Origin: Bacteroidales bacterium
Lineage (GTDB): Bacteria > Bacteroidota > Bacteroidia > Bacteroidales > UBA10428
Direction of reading: 5' to 3'
DNA: 64,000 bases
NCBI GenBank assembly: GCA_016935435.1
Contig: JAFGQZ010000026.1
Span: forward strand, 62,001 to 126,000
Shown here piece after piece: positions 1 to 9,109 of the stretch. The position numbers and the translations under genes are program-made. A model generated the notes under the pieces. That model made no database searches and was not told where the DNA came from. It saw only the letters and a list, made by a program, of their open reading frames with translations. Each line of letters begins with the position of its first letter. Positions within the stretch are counted from its first letter, which is position 1.

Positions 1-782
1 GTTGAAACCTTTCGTTCGAAACTGCTGCCGTTTGAGTCAAGGGCTCCTTTTCCCATAATGGTTTTTCCAATAATAAGCGAAGGCTTGTTGGTTTCGGCAA
101 CTGCATTTTTTAGTGCCTCGCGGATTTGTGCAATATTATTTCCCTCGATGGTTTGTACATGCCAGTTCCACGATTCGTATTTTTTTGCGGTATCTTCCGA
201 CGAAGTGGCACTGGTTTCGTGCGACAGTTGTATGTCGTTTGAGTCGTAAAACATAATAAGGTTGCCCAGCCCGAGGTGCCCGGCAATGCGGCCAGCCCCC
301 TGTGAAATTTCTTCCTGCACCCCGCCATCAGATATAAAGGCATAGGTCTTATGCGATAGCCATTCACCAAAACGGGCTGCTAAAAACCTTTCGGCAATGG
401 CAGAGCCAACCGCCATGGCATGGCCCTGGCCAAGGGGGCCGGAGGTGTTCTCCACGCCTCTTGTAAAATCTTTTTCGGGGTGACCGGGTGTAGGGCTTCC
501 CCATTGACGGAAGTCTTTAATTTCGTCGAGAGAATAATTGCCGGTGAGGGTAAGCATAGCATAAAGCATGGGCGACATGTGGCCCGGATCGAGAAAAAAA
601 CGGTCGCGGTTGCGCCATTCCATATTTTCCGGATCCCAGTTTAAAAATTCGCTGTACAAAACAGCAATAAAATCGGCACCGCCCATAGCGCCGCCCGGGT
701 GGCCCGACTTGGCCTTTTCTACCATTGATGCAGCTAAAACCCTGACATTATCTGCCGCCCGTAGCAATATTTTATCGTTCAT
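1..782 (-). CDS. tkt: Transketolase, N-terminal part (cut by window edge)
   Basis: Not in the ORF track because its stop lies outside the window, but the minus strand is open from an ATG at 782 to base 1 (about 260 residues). The product starts MNDKILLRAADNVRVLAAS and carries the transketolase thiamine-diphosphate domain: KAKSGHPGGAMG near residue 25, GPLGQGHAMAVG in the middle, and SDGGVQEEISQGA for the diphosphate/metal site. Transketolase moves two-carbon ketol units between sugar phosphates in the non-oxidative pentose phosphate pathway, in the cytoplasm. The full enzyme is usually about 670 residues, so the pyrimidine-binding and C-terminal domains are missing here only because the window ends. 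A TAnnTTTG-type element lies just upstream on the same strand. Identity is confident; integrity of the rest cannot be judged. Confidence 0.93.
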   Translation of the reverse strand, partial: MNDKILLRAADNVRVLAASMVEKAKSGHPGGAMGGADFIAVLYSEFLNWDPENMEWRNRDRFFLDPGHMSPMLYAMLTLTGNYSLDEIKDFRQWGSPTPGHPEKDFTRGVENTSGPLGQGHAMAVGSAIAERFLAARFGEWLSHKTYAFISDGGVQEEISQGAGRIAGHLGLGNLIMFYDSNDIQLSHETSATSSEDTAKKYESWNWHVQTIEGNNIAQIREALKNAVAETNKPSLIIGKTIMGKGALDSNGSSFERKVS

Positions 783-816
783 TGTAAATGTTTAAAAATT
801 GATTCCTTAAAGGGTG

Positions 817-824
817 CAAAGATA
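817..824 (-). promoter_or_regulatory. Candidate -7 promoter element for tkt
   Basis: The plus strand reads CAAAGATA, so the minus strand reads TATCTTTG, matching the Bacteroidota -7 consensus TAnnTTTG. It sits 35 bases upstream of the tkt start, a sensible leader length. I see no well-spaced -33 TTG, so this rests on one element. Confidence 0.4.
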
Positions 825-865
825 GAAAGTATGCTTTACAATTTTATTAGTATCAATATAAAATG

Positions 866-873
866 TAATTTTG
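866..873 (+). promoter_or_regulatory. Candidate -7 promoter element for ychF
   Basis: TAATTTTG matches TAnnTTTG and lies about 78 bases before the ychF ATG. No clear TTG is seen at the expected distance upstream. Confidence 0.35.
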
Positions 874-950
874 CCCTTCGTTGAAAAATTTATTTATAAA
901 CATACCTGTGGGGTAAAAGCAAATATTAATAAAGAAAACCAGTAATAAAA

Positions 951-2048
951 ATGGCATTACAGTGTGGAATTATAGGGATTACCAATGTTGGAAAGACTAC
1001 TTTGTTCAATTGTATATCGAATACCAAGGGTGAAACAACAAGTTTTGCCTTTAGCTCTAACAAATCGAATATTGGCCTGGTGCTTGTGCCCGATCAGCGT
1101 TTAAAAAAGCTCGAAGAATTGCAGCCAACAGAAAAGTTGGTACCGGCAACTGTTGATATTGTTGATATTCCGGGGCTTACTAAAGGGGCCAACCAGGGAG
1201 AAGGGGTAGGAAATAAGTTTTTGGCCGATATCCGAAATACCGATGCGCTAATTCATGTTTTACGCTGTTTCGACGACGACAGCCTTCCGCATATCGATGG
1301 CTCTGTAGATCCGGTGCGCGATATTGAAACTATCGATTTCGAGCTCCAAATTAAAGATTTAGAGTCGGTGGAGAAAAAAATACTTCGCCTGGAGAAATTA
1401 ATAAAAACCGGCGATAAAGAAGCCAAATTTGGCCTGGAGGTTTTGGCCAAAGTTAAAGCCCATATCGAAAATATGGGCAACGTGCGCGACATGGAACTCG
1501 AAGAAAAGGAGCGTAAACACCTCGACGATATGTTCCTGCTTACCGTAAAGCCAGTTATGTACGTTTGCAACGTTGATGATGCTTCGGCCATAAGTGGCAA
1601 TACATACGTTGAAAAAGTGAGGGCCGCCCTTCACGGGAAAAATACCGAGATATTGGTAATTGCCGGAAAAATGGAGGCCGAAATTGCTGAACTCGACGAC
1701 GAGGCCGACCGGCTGGCATTTTTATCCGATGCAGGTTTAACAGAGCCCGGGGTTAATAAGCTTGTACGTTCGGCTTATCAGCTGCTTAACCTACAGTCGT
1801 TTTTTACTGTTGGCCCAAAAGAAATAAGGGCCTGGACAATTCATAAAGGAATGACTGCCCCACAGGCAGCCGGGGTTATCCACAGCGATCTCGAACGAGG
1901 CTTTATCCGTGCCGAGGTTATGAAGTATCACGATTTTATTACCCACAAATCGGAACATGCCTGTAAAGAAAAAGGAAAACTCTATGTCGAAGGCAAAAGT
2001 TACGTCGTTGGCGATGGCGATATTTTGCATATACGCTTTAATGTATAA
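951..2048 (+). CDS. ychF: Redox-regulated ATPase YchF
   Basis: A 365-residue Obg-family P-loop ATPase, the usual length for YchF. The P-loop is GITNVGKTT near the N-terminus, the Walker B-like motif is DIVDIPGLTKGA, IHVLRCFDDD follows, and a helical hairpin insert is around residues 140-190. The C-terminal TGS domain (FFTVGPKEIRAWTIHKGMTAPQAAG) ends the protein. YchF binds ATP rather than GTP and associates with ribosomes; its exact role in translation and stress is unsettled. The P-loop and the FAFSSNKSN switch region differ from the enterobacterial GLPNVGKST/TIEPN form; I recall Bacteroidales YchF proteins sharing this variant, so it is probably a lineage trait. Monocistronic and divergent from tkt. 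Confidence 0.93.
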   Translation: MALQCGIIGITNVGKTTLFNCISNTKGETTSFAFSSNKSNIGLVLVPDQRLKKLEELQPTEKLVPATVDIVDIPGLTKGANQGEGVGNKFLADIRNTDALIHVLRCFDDDSLPHIDGSVDPVRDIETIDFELQIKDLESVEKKILRLEKLIKTGDKEAKFGLEVLAKVKAHIENMGNVRDMELEEKERKHLDDMFLLTVKPVMYVCNVDDASAISGNTYVEKVRAALHGKNTEILVIAGKMEAEIAELDDEADRLAFLSDAGLTEPGVNKLVRSAYQLLNLQSFFTVGPKEIRAWTIHKGMTAPQAAGVIHSDLERGFIRAEVMKYHDFITHKSEHACKEKGKLYVEGKSYVVGDGDILHIRFNV

Positions 2049-2165
2049 TAATTTCTTATTTTGTTAATAAGCTGGTTATTTTAATATGCCGGGCAGAACT
2101 ATATTTGCCCCGGTATGTTTTTATTATGTTCCCTTAGCTTTTATTAACCACTTCTTTTTGTCTTT

Positions 2166-3818
2166 ATGTTGAATTTTTTCAGGTTTTCAGTTTTTAGTGC
2201 CCTTTTGGGGGCCATATTTGCGAATTCGTTGTGTGCACAGGGCTCAAAGCCAATTCCATCGGAAAAGCCAAAACTTATTGTAACCATTACGGTTACCCAG
2301 TTCCGGCACGATTATATTTCGCGTTTCTGGGACAAATTCTCCGACGATGGTTTTCGCAGGCTGGTTAACAGGGGCACTTATTGCCGGAACACAAACTACA
2401 ACTACCTTATCAGCGATAAAGGGGTTGGCACTGCTACTATTGTTACCGGCACAAACCCCTCGCGGCATGGCATAGTTGGCGAAAATTGGTACAACGATTT
2501 AAAAGGGCAGGTTGTTACTTCAATCTTCGACCAATCGGCAAAAACCATCGGAGGCCCTTTCGATGCCGGCCAATATTCCCCACAACAATTGTTATCGACA
2601 ACTTTTGCCGACGAACTTAACCTGTCGAACAATTTTAAATCGAAAGTAATTTCGGTTTCCCTTGAACCGGTTTCAGCGGTTATTAGTGGCGGGCATACTG
2701 CAAAAGCTGCATACTGGTTTGAGGTGCAGGGCGGAAATTTTATTACCAGCTCGTTTTATGCCGACTCTCTCCCTTTGTGGGTGGTTGATTTTAATAACAG
2801 GCGCTTCCCCGATATTTATATGGAAAAAACATGGTCAACAATGCTCCCCCTGGCAGAATATACCGAAAGCTTGCCCGACCAGAACCCTTATGAGCAAGGC
2901 TATAAAAACAGTGTTGTCTTTCCTTACGAAATAAAAGATATTGCAAAGATTTACAAAAAGAGGGAAGAGTATTCAATTTTAAAAACTACGCCTTTTGGTG
3001 ATAACCTTGTGAAAGATTTTGCCATTCAGGCAATTGTTAACGAAAATTTGGGGGCTGGCCCCCATACCGATGTTTTGTTCCTGAATTTTACGGCTCTTGA
3101 AGAAATTGGCAACATGTTCGGACAGTTGTCGGTTGAGGTGGAAGATGCAGTATTGCGCCTCGATCGCGAATTGGCACATTTTTTTAGTTTTATTGAAAGC
3201 ACAGTGGGTATCGAAAATACCCTGGTTGTGTTTGTGGCCGAGCATGGGCTTAACCATAAACCCGAATATCTCGAAGCTCACAAAATACCATCGGGTTATT
3301 TTAATTCGGCAAGCGCTATTAGCTTGTTGTCGAGTTATATGAACAATATTTACGGTAAAGGCGATTGGATTAAACAATACCATGCCCAACAGATATACCT
3401 TAACCGCACCTTAATTGAGTCGGCAAAACTTTCGCTAAGCTCGGTACAGGAAAATGTGGCCAACCTGATGCTCCAGTTTCAGGGGGTACAGAATACCATT
3501 ACTTCCACTGCCCTTACAAATACAAGTTATGTTAACGGGGTGTTCAGAAAAATACAAAACGGGTATAACCAGAAACGCTCCGGCGATGTGTTAATACATT
3601 TGGCCGACGGATATGTCGAGAAGCATGGTAAAAACATTGTGAGTTTTGGTACTGATACCCGGGTGCCCCTGGTTTTTTATGGATGGAAAATTGGGCGCAA
3701 AACCATTACCAGGCCAGTTGATTTAACCGATATTGCCCCAACAATTTCTGTTCTGCTCGATATTTCTTATCCGAATAGTTCGTCGGGGGTACCTGTTTCC
3801 GAAATAATTGCGCCCTAA
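2166..3818 (+). CDS. PafA-like alkaline phosphatase homologue, probably catalytically dead
   Basis: 550 residues with an N-terminal signal peptide ending near SLCAQG, so exported. It aligns end to end, by eye, with the type I phosphodiesterase/alkaline phosphatase PafA of Elizabethkingia: same length and the same landmarks (DYISRFWDKF, VTGTNPSRHGIVGENWY, VEVEDAVLRLDREL, EAHKIPSGYF, LTDIAPTISVLL). The catalytic positions are however replaced: metal ligand D38 by T44, nucleophile T79 by K85, N100 by E106, K162 by E167, R164 by V169, D305 by E312, H309 by N316, D352 by E359 and H486 by R499. Only the partner of H353 (H360) remains. PafA numbering and sequence are from memory. An intact reading frame with a signal peptide and a lost active site suggests a pseudoenzyme with a binding or structural role rather than a decaying gene. 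Neighbour: a secreted EEP hydrolase follows on the same strand. Confidence 0.85.
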   Translation: MLNFFRFSVFSALLGAIFANSLCAQGSKPIPSEKPKLIVTITVTQFRHDYISRFWDKFSDDGFRRLVNRGTYCRNTNYNYLISDKGVGTATIVTGTNPSRHGIVGENWYNDLKGQVVTSIFDQSAKTIGGPFDAGQYSPQQLLSTTFADELNLSNNFKSKVISVSLEPVSAVISGGHTAKAAYWFEVQGGNFITSSFYADSLPLWVVDFNNRRFPDIYMEKTWSTMLPLAEYTESLPDQNPYEQGYKNSVVFPYEIKDIAKIYKKREEYSILKTTPFGDNLVKDFAIQAIVNENLGAGPHTDVLFLNFTALEEIGNMFGQLSVEVEDAVLRLDRELAHFFSFIESTVGIENTLVVFVAEHGLNHKPEYLEAHKIPSGYFNSASAISLLSSYMNNIYGKGDWIKQYHAQQIYLNRTLIESAKLSLSSVQENVANLMLQFQGVQNTITSTALTNTSYVNGVFRKIQNGYNQKRSGDVLIHLADGYVEKHGKNIVSFGTDTRVPLVFYGWKIGRKTITRPVDLTDIAPTISVLLDISYPNSSSGVPVSEIIAP

Positions 3819-3885
3819 CAGCCCTTTGAGGGAGGCGATGCCAGAATAAGAGATGTTTTTGTTCGTTTAAATAATGCATATTACA

Positions 3886-4773
3886 ATGAAACAAACATAT
3901 TTTTTAAAGCTTTTTGTTACGGTGTTTTTTATATTAACAGGTATGCACACTTTTGCCGGCGATTCGTTAAGGATTATGTCGTTTAATACCCGATATACAC
4001 ACGCAAACGATGGTGCCGACAGTTGGCCTGTCAGAAAAGAATTGCTTCTAAAAACAATAGCTGATAATGCACCCGACATTCTCTGTCTTCAGGAGGCCAC
4101 ACCCGATATGTTGCGGGCCATTGGTGCCGCTTTTCCGGAGTTTATGTCTTACGGTTTGGGGCGCGACAGTATTCTTACCGAATATACCGAATCGTGCCAT
4201 ATTTTTTACCGTAGCATGGTTTTTTCTATCGATTCTGCAAACTCAGGCACTTTCTGGTTTAGTAATACGCCCAACGTAGCCGGAAGCAAAGGGTGGGGCG
4301 CCAACCACCCCCGAATATGCACCTTTGCAAGGTTTACCAGTAGCAAATCGGGCAGGGGCTTCAGTATTTATAACCTTCACTGGGATCATGAGTCGGTTGA
4401 GGCCCGGAACAACAGTTCGAGAATGCTCGCCGAATCAATTTCATCCAGGCCGTTTCCCTCTGAGGCTTGTTTTGTTGCCGGCGATTTTAATGCCACAGAC
4501 GATGATAGCTCGGTTTCCGGCCTATTAGATGGAAAACACCATTCTATAAAACTTACTGATGCATTCAGTAAGTTCCATAAACATGAATTGCCCGAAGAAA
4601 GTATTACTTTTCACGGCTTTTCGGGCAAAGGCACAAACCGCATCGACTTTATCTTTTACCTGTATGGCAATTCTATTGAAGTACGCAACGCAATTATTGA
4701 AAAATACAACGAGAACAACCGTTACCCGTCAGATCATTTTCCGGTAATTTGCGATTTTGTTTTCCTGCCATAA
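3886..4773 (+). CDS. Secreted endonuclease/exonuclease/phosphatase (EEP) family hydrolase
   Basis: About 295 residues when started at the second ATG (MKQTYFLKLF), which gives a clean signal peptide; the ORF track start is 12 bases earlier. EEP/DNase I-fold motifs occur in order: SFNTRY (metal Asn), LQEA (metal Glu), NLHWDH (catalytic His region), GDFNA (Asp/Asn pair), GTNRIDFIF and SDHFPV (catalytic Asp-His). All key residues appear present, so it should be an active metal-dependent phosphodiesterase or phosphatase in the periplasm or outside the cell. The family covers nucleases, sphingomyelinases and inositol phosphatases, and the substrate cannot be told from sequence. It follows the PafA-like gene by 67 bases, so the two may be co-transcribed and connected to phosphoester scavenging. 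Confidence 0.88.
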   Translation: MKQTYFLKLFVTVFFILTGMHTFAGDSLRIMSFNTRYTHANDGADSWPVRKELLLKTIADNAPDILCLQEATPDMLRAIGAAFPEFMSYGLGRDSILTEYTESCHIFYRSMVFSIDSANSGTFWFSNTPNVAGSKGWGANHPRICTFARFTSSKSGRGFSIYNLHWDHESVEARNNSSRMLAESISSRPFPSEACFVAGDFNATDDDSSVSGLLDGKHHSIKLTDAFSKFHKHELPEESITFHGFSGKGTNRIDFIFYLYGNSIEVRNAIIEKYNENNRYPSDHFPVICDFVFLP

Positions 4774-4851
4774 GTTAATGATTAGATAATTAACCTGTAT
4801 TTTTTGCAAACAGAGATAAAAAATTGCTACATTTAGAGAAACTGCCTCTAA

Positions 4852-6069
4852 ATGAAATACCTTGCTATTGTTGCTTTTGTTTTGTTGCACATTGTGGCTG
4901 CATTTTCGCAGACAAAAATTGTTGTCGAGAATAAAGCAGGCTCTTTATCTCCTGAATTTGATAGTGCTTTACAGCAGAAACTCACCGAATTCAATCTGGA
5001 ACTGGTCACACTAGTCGATTTCAAGAAGAAATGCGATTATTTTTTTGCTGAACTATTGACGGAAGGTCAAAATACATTGTTAAAATTGAAAAATTGCAAC
5101 GATATCCTTCTTGGAGAAAAAGACTTGGGGTATAGTTTCGACGTCTTAAACGACAACAATAAAGCCGTTGTGTTGGGCATTGCCATATTCGACATAGTGG
5201 AAAACCCTAAAGAATATGCAGCAAAGCAAAATTTCAACAAGGCCACGGAACAAAATCCGCCTGCGGCAGTAGAAGAAATACCCCTTGAAGCAGACATCCG
5301 AAATGGGCAACCAACCAACCAGCACCAGTCGCGGCATGTTTTTACCCCAACAGCCTTCAACCTAAAAAAGGGGGAACTGTATTACAATACCATGTACCTG
5401 GCAGTACACGATGTTCAATATGGCTTGAACAATCACCTTTCTATAGGCATGGGTACCACCGTAGGGCTGTTTCCTTTTTACATTACCCCCAAAGCAACCA
5501 TTTACCATGGGAACAAAACTGCTTTGGCAATCGGCGATATTATGATGATTGGCACCTGGGGCCGGTCGTTCTTCGGGAATGTTGCATATGGCGTTTTTAC
5601 AGTTGGCGATCAATTCAGGAATGTGTCGATTGGGGCAGGGCACCTCCATCTTTCGGGAGACGTTAACAACACAAACAATAAGGCTTTGTTCAATATTTCG
5701 GCTATGGTAAAACTTTCGGATTACTTTTATTTCATAACCGAAAACTACTATACATGGTTCGATGAAGAGATTTACCGCGACATTCTGCAATGGGTCGATG
5801 ACCCGTCGAACCCCGACCCTTTGTATGGCTGGCACGAGGTAACCGATACGAGGTATTATACCCGCACAAACAGTTTGGTGCTGGGGTTTGCAGGTATTCG
5901 GTTTATTAACAGGAACAAAGATATTGTTAGTTACCAGGCCGGAATGGGCTATTTATATGTTAATTATGGAAACACCCCTGCGGAGTTTAAAGAATTATGG
6001 CAGGTGTCTGATACTTTTATTGCCATACCAATGTTGAGCTACACGAAAAAATTTGGGAATCGGTATTGA
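4852..6069 (+). CDS. Exported protein of unknown function with a probable outer-membrane barrel
   Basis: 405 residues. A signal peptide (MKYLAIVAFVLLHIVAAFSQ) is followed by a mixed N-terminal region of about 120 residues, a proline/glutamate-rich linker and, from about residue 165, a region opening FTPTAFNLKKGELYYNT. The rest alternates aromatic and glycine-rich strands (LSIGMGTTVGLFPFYI, YQAGMGYLYVNYG), typical of a small beta-barrel. I recall similar 'TPTA(Y/F)NLKKGE' proteins in Bacteroidota annotated only as hypothetical. No catalytic motif is visible. Divergence from neighbours in composition is not obvious, and it appears to be its own transcription unit. Confidence 0.75.
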   Translation: MKYLAIVAFVLLHIVAAFSQTKIVVENKAGSLSPEFDSALQQKLTEFNLELVTLVDFKKKCDYFFAELLTEGQNTLLKLKNCNDILLGEKDLGYSFDVLNDNNKAVVLGIAIFDIVENPKEYAAKQNFNKATEQNPPAAVEEIPLEADIRNGQPTNQHQSRHVFTPTAFNLKKGELYYNTMYLAVHDVQYGLNNHLSIGMGTTVGLFPFYITPKATIYHGNKTALAIGDIMMIGTWGRSFFGNVAYGVFTVGDQFRNVSIGAGHLHLSGDVNNTNNKALFNISAMVKLSDYFYFITENYYTWFDEEIYRDILQWVDDPSNPDPLYGWHEVTDTRYYTRTNSLVLGFAGIRFINRNKDIVSYQAGMGYLYVNYGNTPAEFKELWQVSDTFIAIPMLSYTKKFGNRY

Positions 6070-6168
6070 AAATCAGGCTATCGATAAACCGAGCATTGCC
6101 TGCAATAAGCATAATAGCAATGCCGATAATAAAAGCCGATTTTTATTTCCCCGATAGCACGAAAGTTA

Positions 6169-6176
6169 TATTTTTG
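6169..6176 (+). promoter_or_regulatory. Candidate -7 promoter element for the ompH operon
   Basis: TATTTTTG matches TAnnTTTG and lies 30 bases before the ompH ATG. A -33 TTG is not evident. Confidence 0.4.
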
Positions 6177-6206
6177 TAGATTCATTTTTATTAATAAGAA
6201 ATCTAC

Positions 6207-6830
6207 ATGAAAAAATTACCATTGATCCTGAATTTGGTGCTTGCAATAGCTGTAATAGTACTTTATATTCTTTTTTTTAACTCAAAACCATCAAAAACTG
6301 CTTCGGAAGAAACGGTGGGGTTGTCGGGTCTTTCTGCTGCCACCGAAGGAGTTGTGTTTGTAAATATCGATTCGGTGTTTGCCAATTATAAAATGTACGA
6401 CGATGTAGTTGGCGATTTGGAAAAGAAACTTAATACAGCCGAAGCCCAGTTGCAATCGCAACAACGTACTTTCGAAAAAAATTACAACGATTATATGTAC
6501 AAAGCCGAACGCGGGCTTGTAACACGTTCGGAAGCAGCACAGATAGAGCAGAACCTGCAACAAGAGCAACAGAGCCTTATGGGGCTCCAGAACCAATTGC
6601 AATATAACCTGGCAGAAGAACAACAGGTTGCCCAGCGAAAAGTGCTTAATTCAATTGTTGAGTACCTCAAAACCATGGAAGGCGTTGAAAAATACCAGTA
6701 TATTCTCGGCAATGCCTTTGGAGGCAATATCTGGTATGCCAACCAAAGCCTCGATATTACCCGTAAGGTTATCGACGGGCTGAACGCCAACTACGAGAAA
6801 ACACTAAAAGACGAAAGCAAAAAGAAATAA
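6207..6830 (+). CDS. OmpH/Skp family periplasmic chaperone
   Basis: 207 residues. An N-terminal hydrophobic helix (LILNLVLAIAVIVLYILFF) serves as signal or anchor. A Skp-like body follows, opening with VVFVNIDSVFANYKMYDDV and running into a long glutamine- and glutamate-rich coiled coil (about residues 75-145, LEKKLNTAEAQLQSQQR onward), then the closing strand region YQYILGNAFGGNIWYANQSLDIT. Skp/OmpH proteins are trimeric 'jellyfish' chaperones that hold unfolded outer-membrane proteins in the periplasm. The hydrophobic helix has no obvious cleavage site, so it may stay membrane-anchored. It precedes the glycosyltransferase-like gene by six bases, which implies one transcript. Confidence 0.87.
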   Translation: MKKLPLILNLVLAIAVIVLYILFFNSKPSKTASEETVGLSGLSAATEGVVFVNIDSVFANYKMYDDVVGDLEKKLNTAEAQLQSQQRTFEKNYNDYMYKAERGLVTRSEAAQIEQNLQQEQQSLMGLQNQLQYNLAEEQQVAQRKVLNSIVEYLKTMEGVEKYQYILGNAFGGNIWYANQSLDITRKVIDGLNANYEKTLKDESKKK

Positions 6831-6836
6831 GCTGCA

Positions 6837-8108
6837 ATGCCATTTGCAACATCATACCTCGAGAAACATCAAAAGATAAAGTTTGAAGTTACAGAAGCCC
6901 CCCAGGGGCTTTTGTGTTATATTGTAATAATCCCTGCATATCGCGAACCCGATGTGTTGTCAACTTTGCTTTCGATAAAAAACAGCAAGCCGGTTGACGC
7001 CAATATTGAGGTGTATGTGCTGTTTAATTACCCCGAAGGTGAAAGCGCCGAAACTAAAAACGAAGCCGGCTTACAGTACGCCCAAACATCTGAATGGTGC
7101 AACACTAACAGTACCTCGAGTTTATTATTTAAAGCTTTTTTGGCCCCCGATCTACCTCAAAAACATGCCGGAGTTGGGCTGGCACGTAAAATTCTTATGG
7201 ATTTGGCCGTAGAGCGTTTCAACAACATAAATAACCCTAATGGTATTATTCTTTCCCTCGATGCCGATACCTTAGTGCCCGACAATTATTTTACCGGCCT
7301 GCATAAGAGAAATACCGAAAGCCCGGCGACAAATTGTTTTCTTTTTAATTTCGAACATGCAACAAGCGGGTTTGCATACCCGGCCAATGTTTATGCAGCG
7401 GCAACCCTTTACGAGCTTCACCTGCGCTATTACAAGCAAATACTGGAATCCACAGGTTTCCCGTATTACTATTACACCATTGGTTCGGCTTTTGCCGTGC
7501 GGGCTTCGGTTTATGTTAAATCGGGGGGAATGAACAAGCGCAAGGCAGGCGAAGATTTTTACTTCCTTCAGAAAATATACATGCACGATAATATCCGTTT
7601 CTTGCCGGAAATTATTTTAAAGCCTTCGTCGAGAATTTCCGACAGGGTGCCGTTTGGAACGGGGGCTGCCATAACAAAAATTGTTGGTGGGGCAAATAGT
7701 ACATATTCAACCTATCACCCAGGCCTTTTTTTTATGCTAAAAGATTTCTTTAGCCTTCTGCCATTATTCTACACTATGAAACCAGAAGAAATTGGCAATA
7801 AGTGCATGGGGCTGCCCCCTGTTTTATGCCGGTTTCTCGAAACCAATAATTATCTGTTCAATATAAACGAAATTAAGCAGAACACAGCCAGCCTGCCCAG
7901 TTTTATTAAAAGGTTTTACCAGTGGTTCGATGCCTTTAAGGTAATAAAGTTCCTGAATTATGCGCGGGAGAACGGCAGCTACAACATTGATGTTTGCACT
8001 GCTGTGAACCTGTATCTGGGCAACGGTAATGAACTAAACGCATCGGAATTGCTCAGGGCCTTACGGGATGTTGACAGGGGCGATCATGCTTATAGGGGCT
8101 CTTGTTAA
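6837..8108 (+). CDS. GT-A fold (family 2-like) glycosyltransferase
   Basis: 423 residues, no signal peptide or clear membrane segment. The N-terminal half has the nucleotide-sugar-binding pattern: CYIVIIPAYREPDVLSTLLSI at the first strand and helix, and SLDADTLVPDNYF around residue 140, where DAD fits the metal-binding DxD motif. A later EDFYFLQKIY matches the position of the catalytic-base ED(x) motif. The C-terminal 150 residues are helical and unassigned. Likely transfers a sugar to an unknown envelope acceptor at the cytoplasmic face. It lies six bases after ompH, so co-transcription is likely, but I know of no direct functional link. Divergent from typical GT2 members, so the substrate is open. 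Confidence 0.72.
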   Translation: MPFATSYLEKHQKIKFEVTEAPQGLLCYIVIIPAYREPDVLSTLLSIKNSKPVDANIEVYVLFNYPEGESAETKNEAGLQYAQTSEWCNTNSTSSLLFKAFLAPDLPQKHAGVGLARKILMDLAVERFNNINNPNGIILSLDADTLVPDNYFTGLHKRNTESPATNCFLFNFEHATSGFAYPANVYAAATLYELHLRYYKQILESTGFPYYYYTIGSAFAVRASVYVKSGGMNKRKAGEDFYFLQKIYMHDNIRFLPEIILKPSSRISDRVPFGTGAAITKIVGGANSTYSTYHPGLFFMLKDFFSLLPLFYTMKPEEIGNKCMGLPPVLCRFLETNNYLFNINEIKQNTASLPSFIKRFYQWFDAFKVIKFLNYARENGSYNIDVCTAVNLYLGNGNELNASELLRALRDVDRGDHAYRGSC

Positions 8109-8200
8109 TAATGTTTTTCCCTGTACAACAAGTTTTGTGTAGATATGGGCTATTTTCTTAAGAAGGATTATAATTTTTCACCCCAAATTTAAATTATAAT

Positions 8201-9046
8201 ATGGATATTCAGGAAGCTGTCAGAAAGCGCAAATCGGTCAGGGACTACCTAAACACCTCGTTATCGGGCGAATTAAAAGAACAGGTTCAGCAAATAATAA
8301 ACGAGAAAGTGCCTGTGCCCTTTGGTAACAAGCCAAGGTTTAGCTTAATCGAAAACCAATCGTTAAAAAGTGGCGAAGCAGTTAAAATTGGGACGTATGG
8401 GTACATTAAAGGTGCCAAATATTTTATTGCCGGGGCAGTTGAAAGAAAGCCAATGGCCGATTTCGATTATGGTTATGCCCTGGAAACCATTATTCTGAAG
8501 TTAACCACACTCGGGCTTGGAACATGCTGGCTGGGCGGTACCCTGAGGCGAAAAGATTTTGCCGGGCCATTAGGCCTTGCACCTGATGAATACATACCGG
8601 CCATAACCCCTGTGGGCATACCTGCTGCAAATGAACGGTTTTTTGTAAAAATTCAGAAACTGCGGGTAAACCCACACAAAAGAAAAGAATTTGAAACACT
8701 TTTTTTCTATAATCAACCAGGCATTTTGCTGGAGAAAGAAAAGACAGGGCGATATGAACAAGCCCTCGAAATGTTGCGGCTTAGCCCTTCGGCCGACAAT
8801 TTTCAGCCCTGGAGGGCAGTGTTCGACAGCAAGGGCATTTTTCATTTTTACCTGAAAAGGAGCAAAATAATGAGAACGGTTATAAAAACGGCCGACCTGC
8901 AATTGATAGATTTAGGTATTGCCCTTTCGCATTTCGATTTAACCCTGAAAGAAAACGGTATCGCAGGCACCTGGGAACAAACTTCGGGCGAAGCACCGCT
9001 TGCATCCGGACTGGAGTATGTAGTAAGCTGGAAACCTGTTTTTTAG
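8201..9046 (+). CDS. Nitroreductase family protein (TM1586-like)
   Basis: 281 residues. The N-terminus MDIQEAVRKRKSVRDY is the FMN-binding Arg-x-Ser-x-Arg start of nitroreductases. ALETIILKLTTLGLGTCWLGG matches the central helix and loop, and a second half (LSPSADNFQPWRAVFDS, then DLGIALSHFDL) looks like a repeat of the fold, as in the tandem 'putative TM nitroreductase' family in which one chain forms the whole FMN pocket. Expected to be a cytoplasmic flavin-dependent oxidoreductase with an unknown electron acceptor. Stands alone between a glycosyltransferase and a convergent divIC-like gene. Confidence 0.85.
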   Translation: MDIQEAVRKRKSVRDYLNTSLSGELKEQVQQIINEKVPVPFGNKPRFSLIENQSLKSGEAVKIGTYGYIKGAKYFIAGAVERKPMADFDYGYALETIILKLTTLGLGTCWLGGTLRRKDFAGPLGLAPDEYIPAITPVGIPAANERFFVKIQKLRVNPHKRKEFETLFFYNQPGILLEKEKTGRYEQALEMLRLSPSADNFQPWRAVFDSKGIFHFYLKRSKIMRTVIKTADLQLIDLGIALSHFDLTLKENGIAGTWEQTSGEAPLASGLEYVVSWKPVF

Positions 9047-9109
9047 AGTTGGTTTTTTAGTATTTGAAAAAAAACAAATCAGCCCGAAATAGTAAGGTAT
9101 CCGTGAGCA

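Noticed and set aside
951-2048. Unusual P-loop and switch in YchF as evidence for a novel paralogue
   Set aside because: I recall Bacteroidales YchF proteins with the same TNVGKTT and NKSN variants, and the length and TGS domain are ordinary. A lineage trait is the simpler reading.
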